This document shows, piece by piece, positions 56,740-64,000 of a stretch of DNA of 64,000 nt. How positions within the stretch are numbered: position 1 is the first letter of the stretch; every line of letters starts with the position of its first letter. Origin of the DNA: Phoronis australis (lineage: Eukaryota; Phoronida; Phoronidae); the NCBI GenBank assembly GCA_002633005.1, contig NMRA01000415.1, positions 149,091 through 213,090 on the forward strand, in the 5' to 3' direction. The notes beneath the pieces were generated by a model. It did no database searches, was not told where the DNA came from, and worked only from the letters and a program-made list of their open reading frames with translations. Position numbers and translations under genes: made by a program.

Positions 56740-56764
56740 TGACGTCAAGGTATTGATGACGTCA
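56740..56764. promoter_or_regulatory. Paired cAMP-response elements (two TGACGTCA sites)
   Basis: Perfect TGACGTCA octamers lie at 56740-56747 and 56757-56764, 17 bases apart start to start, and end 16 bases before the ATG of the large repeat gene. TGACGTCA is the consensus site for CREB/ATF bZIP dimers. The closeness to the ATG means either a very short leader or binding within the transcribed region. Confidence 0.6.
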
Positions 56765-56780
56765 TTATTCATATTTGAAT

Positions 56781-59700
56781 ATGGCAGTACCCATCAGGGT
56801 ATTAGCAGACTTGATGGTCTTTCTAATGGCGTATATATCAGCGTTTGTGAATATTATCAAGCGACATATAGTATCAATCACAAAGAATCTCTTAGACATC
56901 ACAATAATTTCCGTCATGTTGGGAGATTTTGAAGATGATGACTTGAGCGAGGAATATGAAGATTCAAGTATCGTTTTGACTAAAGTAGATGAAAACGAAC
57001 AGACCATAGCTGTTCACTATGACTATATTGAAGACATTCTCGACGACATCCCAGAAACACCACACGGGCATCAGGAAAATACAGCAGCTGCAACCATCAA
57101 TTCAGAAACAAAACCCAACACATGTTTTATTCTTCCTACTGCTACAGTAGGTAGCAAAAGCGCATTGCATCAGAAGAACAACTTCAAGGAAAATAGTGAA
57201 ATTGCCAACGAGTTTGGCGCTATGCAACTGCAGGGAAAATGTAAAGAGATAACAGAAGGTATACTTGAAGTTCAAGGACTGGAATGCATTGCTGACTCGA
57301 CTGCTAACGGAGAAACATGCATGCTTGATACCACCGAGAGCAAGAACGGACGCCTTGCTGATGTTACCGATGAAATGGACAGGTATGTAAATGACATTAA
57401 AAATAGCAATGTTGGACGGGAGATAAATGGTGCAAATGGCGACGAAGGAAACGAACAAGCTGTTCTCAATGTAAATGACAGAAACAATGCTCATGATGAA
57501 AATGATGAAGACAAACGTGACGATCCATGTAATGAGGGTGATCTCAGACCTGGTATTATATATGAAAGAAGTGATCATGGGTCCGACGCTTCACAGGACT
57601 ACCGTGATTCTATACATGAGGCAGTATGTGATAATGGTGACCCTGACCATAATACTTCGAAAGGAAATGATGGTCTATGCCATGATACTCCGTATCGAAA
57701 GGGCGGTCTTCACAATGATACTCAGTATAAAAATGGTGATCATGACAACAATATTTTGCATAAACATGGTGTGACCCAGCAAGACACTCCGTATGGAAAA
57801 GGTGGTCCAGACAATGGCATACCATATGAACACGGTGATCCTCAGGAAGATACTCCGTATGGAAATGTTGTCCCAGAGCATAACGCGTATGAAAATTATG
57901 ATCCTCTGAAGGATACTGCTCGTGGAAAAGGTGATCCAAGACATGATACTTCTTGTAAAAATGGTGATGCAGAAAACGATACTCCGTATGGAGATGATAA
58001 TACAGGGCATGATACCCTGTATGGAGATGGTCACCCAGTGTGTCAGAATTCAAATTTGAATATGGCACTGAAAGTACCCATTAGGGTAATAGCAGACTTG
58101 ATGATCTTTTTAAGGGCGTGTATATCATCGTTTGTGAATGGTATCAAGTCACATATAGTACCATTCACAGAGAACCTCTCGGACATTACAACAGCAATAA
58201 TTTCCGTCATGCTGGGAGATTTTGAAGATGATGACTTGAGTGAGGAAAACGAAAATTCAAGTATCACTTTGACTAAAGTAGATGAAAACGGACAGACCAT
58301 AACTGTTCACTATGAATATGTTGAAGACATTCTCGACGACATCCCAGAAATACCACAGGATCATCAGGAAACTACAGCAACTGCAATCATCAATTCGAAA
58401 ACAAATCTCAAACCATATATTCTTCCTACTGATACAATGAATAGCAAAAGCGCATTGAATCAGAAGAACAACTTTAATGAAAACAGTGAAATTGCCAACG
58501 AGGTTGGCGCTATGCAACTGCAGGCAAAATATAAGAAGAAAACAGACGGTATACTTGTAGTTCAAGGACTGGAGCACATTGCTGACGCGACTGCTAACAG
58601 AGAAAGATGCATACTTGATGCCACCGAGGGCACGAACTGCCGCCTTACTGATGTTACCGATGGAATGGACAGATACGCACGTGACATTAAAAATGTGAAT
58701 GTTGGACGAGTGATAAATGGCTCTGGTGGGGACGAAGGAAACGAACAAATTATTCTCAATATAAATGACAGAAACAATGCTCATGATGAAAATGATGAAG
58801 ACAAGGTTGACGATCCATGTAATGAGGGTGATCCCAGACCTGGTATTATATATGAAAGAAGTGATCATGGGTCCGACGCTTTATACGACAACCGTGGTTC
58901 TATACATGAGGCACCGTGTGATAATGGTGACCCTGAGCATTATTCTTCGGAAAGAAATCGTGGTCCATGGCATGATACTCCGTATCGAAAGGGCGATAGT
59001 TACAATGATAGTCAGTATAGAAATGGTGATCCCGACAACGACATTTCATGTGAAAACGGTGAGACCCAGCAAGATACTCGGTATGAAAATATTGTCCCAG
59101 AACATGACACTGTGTTTGAATATGGTGACCCAGTAAGGGATACTGCGCTTGGAAGAGGTGATCCAAGACTTGATACATCACGTGGAAATGGTGACACAGT
59201 AATTGATATTCCGTATGGAGACGGTGATCCAGGACATGATACCCCGTATGGAGAAGGTTATCCAGAGTGTCAAAATTCAAATTTAAATATGGCACTGAAA
59301 GTACCCGTTAGGGTTTTAGACTTGATGATCTTTTTAATGGCGTATATATCAGCGTTTGCGAATATTATCAAGCGACATATAGTACAATTCACAGAGAACC
59401 TCTCGGACATTACAACAGCAATAATTTCCGTCATGCTGGGAGATTTTGAAGATGACTTGAGTGAGGAAAACGAAGATTCAAGTATCACTTTGACTAAAGT
59501 AGATGAAAACGGACAGACCATAACTGTTCACTATGAATATATTGAAGATATTCTCGACGACATCCCAGAAACACCACGTGGGCATCAGGGAACTACTGCA
59601 GCGGCCGCCACGAGCATAGAGTCAGACACAAAGCTCAAACCATGTCTTCTTCCTAGTACTACTACTGTAGATAACAAAAGCACACTGAATCAGAAGAACG

Positions 59701-60875
59701 ACTTCAATGAAAACATTGAAATTGCCAATAACGTTGGCGCTATGCAACTGCAGGCAAAATGTAAAGAGAAAACAGAAGGTATACTTGCAGTTCAAGGACT
59801 GGAGCACATTGCTGACGCGACTGCTACAGGAGAAAGATGCGTACTTGATGCCACCGAAAGCAAGAACGGACGCCTTGCTGATGTTACCGATGAATGGGAT
59901 ATGTACGTAGCTGACGTTAAAAATAGCAATGTTGGACGAGTGATAAATAGTGCAGTTGGCGACGATGGAAACGAACAGACTGTTCTTAAAGTAAATGACA
60001 GAAACGACGCTCATGATGAAAATGATGAAGACAAGCGTGACGATCCATGTAATGAAGGTGATCCCAGACCTGGTATTATATATGAAAGAAGTGATCATGG
60101 GTCTGACGCTTCACACGACAACCGTGCTTCTTTACATGAGGCACCATATGATAATGGTGACCCTGAGCATAATACTTCGAAAGGAAATGATTGTCTATGG
60201 CATGACACTCCATATCGGAAGGGCGGTCTTCACAATGATACTCAGTATGGGGACACTGACAACGATATTCCATATAAAAACGGTAATCAACAGCAAGATA
60301 CTCCGTATGGAAGTGGTGATCCACGGCATGCTACTTCGCCTGGAAATGGTTATCCAGGAAATGATACTCCGTATCAAGATGGTGATCCAGGACGTGATAC
60401 TTCAGATGGAAATGGTTTTGCAGGGCATCATACTCAGTATGGAAATCTTGATCCAGAACATGGTGTCCAGTATGAAAATGGTTATCCTTACCATTATACT
60501 CCTTATGGAAGTGGTAATTCTAATCGTGATACCTCAGGTGGAAACTTTGATCCAGGATATTATACTGCATATGGAAATTGTGTCCCTGAGCATGATGACA
60601 ACAACGGACTTGTAACTGACGTTATCAATAGAGACATTGTCGATGCTTCTTATGGCAACGAGGGAGGTGTCGATGACCTTACTGGTGGTAGAGGCCACCT
60701 CACTTCTGTCAATAATGAAAGCGTTAGCGTGAGAAAAGAATATACTGATGACGATCAAGGGTATCTGAAACAAAAGAAAAATCGTAAGAATAAGTCTCCG
60801 TCACGAACAAACGACGAGAAAAGATTATCCTGGTGGCGACGCCTATTGTGTTGCGCCCCCTCACCAGAGGACTGA
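56781..60875 (+). CDS. Giant intronless repeat protein, 1364 aa, three ~420-residue tandem units; unknown function
   Basis: I start at the ATG at 56781; an in-frame TGA at 56757 precedes it, and the codon two before is only TTG. Three units begin at residues 1, 428 and 837. Each has a hydrophobic helix (VPIRVLADLMVFLMAYISAF-like, 20-25 residues) with basic residues after it, an acidic block (LGDFEDDDLSEE), a helical mid-region (EFGAMQLQGKCKE, VQGLE), a highly charged stretch (NAHDENDEDKRDDPCNEGD, then RPGIIYERSDHGSDA), and 10-13 copies of an 11-residue repeat with consensus DTPYGNGDPxH. A unique tail (about 1275-1364) ends in a basic segment and RLSWWRRLLCCAPSPED. Units differ by substitutions and by whole-codon gains and losses, so the frame is selected. 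The hydrophobic segments could be membrane or amphipathic helices, and the Cys pair beside basic residues could be acylated. I know no homologue. Confidence 0.8.
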   Translation: MAVPIRVLADLMVFLMAYISAFVNIIKRHIVSITKNLLDITIISVMLGDFEDDDLSEEYEDSSIVLTKVDENEQTIAVHYDYIEDILDDIPETPHGHQENTAAATINSETKPNTCFILPTATVGSKSALHQKNNFKENSEIANEFGAMQLQGKCKEITEGILEVQGLECIADSTANGETCMLDTTESKNGRLADVTDEMDRYVNDIKNSNVGREINGANGDEGNEQAVLNVNDRNNAHDENDEDKRDDPCNEGDLRPGIIYERSDHGSDASQDYRDSIHEAVCDNGDPDHNTSKGNDGLCHDTPYRKGGLHNDTQYKNGDHDNNILHKHGVTQQDTPYGKGGPDNGIPYEHGDPQEDTPYGNVVPEHNAYENYDPLKDTARGKGDPRHDTSCKNGDAENDTPYGDDNTGHDTLYGDGHPVCQNSNLNMALKVPIRVIADLMIFLRACISSFVNGIKSHIVPFTENLSDITTAIISVMLGDFEDDDLSEENENSSITLTKVDENGQTITVHYEYVEDILDDIPEIPQDHQETTATAIINSKTNLKPYILPTDTMNSKSALNQKNNFNENSEIANEVGAMQLQAKYKKKTDGILVVQGLEHIADATANRERCILDATEGTNCRLTDVTDGMDRYARDIKNVNVGRVINGSGGDEGNEQIILNINDRNNAHDENDEDKVDDPCNEGDPRPGIIYERSDHGSDALYDNRGSIHEAPCDNGDPEHYSSERNRGPWHDTPYRKGDSYNDSQYRNGDPDNDISCENGETQQDTRYENIVPEHDTVFEYGDPVRDTALGRGDPRLDTSRGNGDTVIDIPYGDGDPGHDTPYGEGYPECQNSNLNMALKVPVRVLDLMIFLMAYISAFANIIKRHIVQFTENLSDITTAIISVMLGDFEDDLSEENEDSSITLTKVDENGQTITVHYEYIEDILDDIPETPRGHQGTTAAAATSIESDTKLKPCLLPSTTTVDNKSTLNQKNDFNENIEIANNVGAMQLQAKCKEKTEGILAVQGLEHIADATATGERCVLDATESKNGRLADVTDEWDMYVADVKNSNVGRVINSAVGDDGNEQTVLKVNDRNDAHDENDEDKRDDPCNEGDPRPGIIYERSDHGSDASHDNRASLHEAPYDNGDPEHNTSKGNDCLWHDTPYRKGGLHNDTQYGDTDNDIPYKNGNQQQDTPYGSGDPRHATSPGNGYPGNDTPYQDGDPGRDTSDGNGFAGHHTQYGNLDPEHGVQYENGYPYHYTPYGSGNSNRDTSGGNFDPGYYTAYGNCVPEHDDNNGLVTDVINRDIVDASYGNEGGVDDLTGGRGHLTSVNNESVSVRKEYTDDDQGYLKQKKNRKNKSPSRTNDEKRLSWWRRLLCCAPSPED
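57650..58030 (+). repeat. 33-bp coding minisatellite, unit 1 (about 12 copies)
   Basis: Successive 33-base units encode 11-mers such as DTPYGKGGPDN, GIPYEHGDPQE, DTPYGNVVPEH and DTPYGDDNTGH. One copy is 10 residues long. Homologous arrays occupy about 58925-59265 and 60165-60600. Confidence 0.8.
58925..59265 (+). repeat. 33-bp coding minisatellite, unit 2 (about 10 copies)
   Basis: 11-mers such as DTPYRKGDSYN, DSQYRNGDPDN, DTRYENIVPEH, DTALGRGDPRL and DTPYGEGYPEC. Copy order resembles unit 1, so the array existed before the large units were duplicated. Confidence 0.8.
60165..60600 (+). repeat. 33-bp coding minisatellite, unit 3 (about 13 copies)
   Basis: 11-mers such as DTPYGSGDPRH, DTPYQDGDPGR, HTQYGNLDPEH, YTPYGSGNSNR and YTAYGNCVPEH. 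This array is longest and its last copies are the most aromatic (Tyr- and His-rich). Confidence 0.8.
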
Positions 60876-61870
60876 GAGTTCACTTGGGACTCTACTACAA
60901 TTACAGTACCGGTTGGGGGAATAATTATTCTAATATATGTGCCGTGGAGTATTTGCAGAACTTTTACATTTTGAAGTGCATTTCTGTGTATTATAAGCAT
61001 ATAATACAAGAATTTTGCGGCCATTTGGTTTTACGTTGTTTGAAGTCATGTTTCGCATGGTGTTGACTCCTGTTAGTAAGGACACTTTGTGTGGAGGTAA
61101 CCGTATTTTGCCGCATGACTGGTTCTCTCAACCAAATTTTGTGCGTCATAGCCTTTAACGTTGACATAAATTGAGACTGCAGAACGGTCAAACTCAGAAA
61201 GGGGTTTCTAAAAAACTGCCGTCTCTCACAACGTCTCCAGAGAGTTATATGCCCTTTGTGATATTGCCTCGGGCCAGCCTCCGGCTCTGATGCGTGCAAG
61301 GATTCACCATCATAAGTCTGCAATGATTCATTCAATAAATGTTTGAATTCCTCCGACGACAGGTAAAGAAGTTTCCAATGAACAACTGGAAATATACATG
61401 TAGGTCACAATTTCCGCCAAAATCTTCAGAATATGAAGTTAAAAACGACACCAAATCTATTTGATTCCGTGTGAAATCGGCATACACACCCGATTTAAAA
61501 TCTGCCCCCGCACCTTCACGGTGGTTCTGTCCAAGATTTCATAGCGCCAAAACTTCGTTAGAGACCGTCCCGAGTTGGCAAGTCGGGGCGGTCTGGGATC
61601 AAGAGAAAAACCACAGGGTAAATCTGTGGTCGACAGATCTATTCGGTCGATTACATTTTATTGCCCGTGAAGGCTGCCTGAAGAAATATGACTCGCGCGT
61701 TTGTATTTTCGCCTTTTTCAACGACATCTAAAAGATTCATTAACAAATTCCTCGTAAAATTCTGAAAACAAGCGTTTTTCTCCCACGAAAATCGATGAAG
61801 TTTTGGCCGAGATATTTCACTTTCAGTACATGCTAGCCCTGCACACTCAGAGAATCGTCACACAAGATTA
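60876..61870. other. 3' flank of the giant gene; dispersed repeat
   Basis: The stop codon is followed by ~0.45 kb to an AATAAA at about 61334, a possible poly(A) signal. From about 61500 to 61640 lies the inverted partner of the 40265 repeat (GAGACCGTCCCGAGTTGG...GGGGCGGTCTGGGATCAA). No other gene recognised. Confidence 0.45.
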
Positions 61871-63140
61871 CTACCCGGGAATGCGGTCATGAGCAAGAGT
61901 GGCAAATTCATTTAAGGTAGTACATTGTCTCATTACTGATGGCAATGAGTTCCACAGCAAAGTATCTTTATGGGAGATTGAGTTACATCCGTAAGTCATC
62001 GTATTAAAGCGTTTCACATAGAGACAGTTTTCAACTCTGAGACCGTATCCAGACTCTCTAAATTCAAGCTTTCCTGACAAAGGACAGGGTCCAATAATAT
62101 GAACATTTTTAAATACTTCAATAGATAAACATTTCATCCACCAACTAGTTAGAGAGCAGCTCCTAGCCTTAACTAAGAGTTGTGAGTAGCTGGACTCGCT
62201 GACATTGAACACAAATTTTAAAGCACGGTGTTGTATCTTTTCCATTTTCCTACTTTTCTGTATTCCACATAGGTGCCAAACGAGGGGGCAGTGATTAAAG
62301 TAGGTTCTTATAAATGCATAATATAAGCTTACTGTTAATGCCTAAAACATTTCGAAGACGGAACAAGGCATTCATCTGTCTAGAAGCTTTTTCGCAAATA
62401 ACATCAACGTGCTCATGGAATTTTAACTGGCTGTCAAGTTGGACACCCAGCAGCTTAACGGACTCTTCACACTTAATCATAGTATCACCAGACATGAGAT
62501 ACCTATCATTATTTTGTACACGATTCCTAGAAAAGATGATTGACTTAAATTTACCAAGGTTTACAGCCATTCCATTAGAGGAGAACCAATCCATTGCCAT
62601 TTGCCCAGATACCTTGAGGCTGAGGCGAACTGCAGATAAAGAGGAGCCTGCTTGCAACAGGGTATTGTCATCAGCGTAATTATATAACTTACAGTGACCA
62701 CTTATAGCGTAAAATATATCATTGATAAAAATGTTGAATAACATGGGGCCTAAGACAGACCCTTGAGGAACGCCCTTGGGGACATTTAACCAGTCACTGA
62801 CAGTGGAGCCAATTTTCACTCTCATCCTTCTATCATTGAGATAGGATATTATGAGGTTACAGGTATTCAATGTGCAGCCATAGGCTTTTAGTTTGGCAAC
62901 AAGGAGCTCATAGGGTAGGCAATCAAAAGCCTTAGACAGATCAATTAGTATGCACCCAGCAAATAAATTATTGTCCAGAGCTAACCTTACATCTTCAGTT
63001 CGGCGCAACAAGACATCCTGGCAAGAAAAACCTTTACGGAAAGCACATAAATTTTCATTTAAAATTTCATCAAAATGTGCTTTCAATTGGTCTAGAATAA
63101 GTCGTTCAAAAACTTGGTTGACACCAACTGGTCTATAACA
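61871..63140 (-). mobile_element. Jockey/CR1-like LINE ORF2, 5'-interrupted, one frameshift
   Basis: Reverse transcriptase is clear: YRPVGVNQVFERLILDQ at the start, FRKGFSCQDVLL, motif A (CILIDLSKAFDCLPYELL), motif B (VPKGVPQGSVLGPMLFNIFI), motif C (YNYADDNTLL) with the YADD box intact, and KLLGVQLDSQLKF. A frame break near 62290-62295 separates this from the C-terminal part (MEKIQHRALKFVFN ... DTLLWNSLPSVM), which is the usual end of Jockey/CR1-type ORF2. The N-terminal endonuclease is absent because the element is cut at 63140 by another LINE. Confidence 0.85.
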
Positions 63141-64000
63141 GGATTTATGTCACTCTACAGAACTTGTTTCGCTTGAACTTTTAGACCGCGTTTGTTCCCA
63201 TCTTGATAATGACATGAATCCCCTGGTCATCTTCCTAGATTTCTCGAAAGCTTTCGACACAATAGACCACCAAATACTCCTGCAAAAGATAAATCACTAT
63301 GGTATAACTGGAGTTGAATATACACTGATTAAAAGCTATCTCTCAAACCGCACCCAATATGTTTCACTAAGTGATACAACTTCCAGTTGGTTACCAATAT
63401 CTACCGGAGTTCCCCAAGGGTCTGTCCTTGGCCCACTTCTCTTCCTAGTTTACATAAATGATCTTTCGTTTTCTTCTCCCATGGACACACTTCTTTATGC
63501 TGATGACACTTGCCTCGTCACACCTTACAAACTGACTGAATCTTCCCAACACACTTTACAGCAATCAACCACCATCAACAACAACCTTAAATCTATTTCA
63601 GACTGGTTTTCGGTGAACAAACTTTCAATTAACACATCAAAAAGTAAATTAATGATCTTCCACTACCCCCAAAAGAAAATTGCAAAATGTATTATTCCCA
63701 CCATCTATATAAATAGCAAAACAATAAATCATGTGAACAGTTTTCCTTTCCTTGGTATTACTGTTGACAAAAACCTCTCATGGTCCCCCCACATTAACCT
63801 CATCTGAAACAAACTTAACAATCTCAGTGGACTCTTATACAAATTGAAATCTTATCTTCCTCTTCCAGCTCTCAAGTTGATATATAATTCACTTGTCCTT
63901 CCACATTTAAACTATGGCATTACTACTTGGGGTTTTGGCAACACTAAGAAACTTCAAACAGCCCAGAAAAGAATACTTAGGAATATATCAAATTCCAGTT
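63141..64000 (+). mobile_element. Jockey-like LINE ORF2, 5'-truncated, runs off the window
   Basis: Starts inside ORF2 with CHSTELVSLELLDRVCSHLD and continues through motif A (VIFLDFSKAFDTIDHQILL), motif B (STGVPQGSVLGPLLFLVYIN), motif C (LLYADDTCLVT) and FPFLGITVDKNLSWSPHI. One stop (TGA in NLI*NKLNN) is then followed by the C-terminal stretch LVLPHLNYGITTWGF up to the window edge. It is inserted in the opposite orientation into the minus-strand LINE. 5' truncation is typical of target-primed insertion. Confidence 0.85.

Noticed and set aside
57650-60600. CRISPR-like regular repeats
   Set aside because: The regular 33-base repeats are coding and have no unique spacers; the genome is animal.
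57102-60773. Many minus-strand open frames of 60-203 codons under the giant repeat gene
   Set aside because: They repeat with the same period as the plus-strand gene and are explained by its biased codons and 33-bp repeats. They have no independent start or domain logic.

Overview
The window is metazoan nuclear DNA. Its genes have spliced exons with GT/AG borders. Conserved animal proteins (RBM18-like, PPT2-like, a CTHRC1-domain secreted protein) are separated by long AT-rich introns full of LINE remnants, MITE-like hairpins and a tRNA-derived repeat. The style fits a marine invertebrate, probably a deuterostome such as amphioxus or an acorn worm, but the sequence alone does not fix the species. 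Two assembly gaps (28124-28143 and 47482-47528) show that this is a draft scaffold.

Layout. 0-5 kb: a small minus-strand terminal exon (1942-2142), a foldback repeat and a tandem pair of tRNA-like repeats. 6.1-10.9 kb: four coding exons of an RBM18 orthologue, with two large MITE/foldback elements in its introns. 12-15 kb: hairpins and repeats, no convincing gene. 15.96-16.72 kb: a single-exon secreted coiled-coil protein with a CTHRC1 C-terminal domain behind a TATA box. 19.4-20.8 kb and 28.1-29.5 kb: two near-identical copies of a decayed L1/Tx1-like LINE tail. Between them lies a convergent two-gene DNA transposon of the P-element superfamily: a C2H2 protein (21580-23104, +) and an 878-aa transposase without a THAP domain (23934-26570, -).

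29.6-47.2 kb: a lysosomal thioesterase (PPT2-like) gene of eight shared exons and two homologous candidate first exons, each with its own start and signal peptide. Its introns hold a decayed R2-type LINE and three related hairpin MITEs. 50.1-50.9 kb: a repeat-containing basic protein of unknown function. 56.8-60.9 kb: an intronless 1364-aa open frame built of three tandem ~420-residue units, each ending in an array of 11-residue repeats, with a basic Trp/Cys-rich tail and two perfect CRE octamers just before the ATG. I do not recognise it. 61.9-64.0 kb: a Jockey/CR1-like LINE on the minus strand interrupted by another on the plus strand that runs off the window.

The genes do not form a pathway; this is ordinary mixed animal gene order. 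The two most unusual things are the triplicated gene at 56.8 kb and the split P-like transposon at 21-27 kb.
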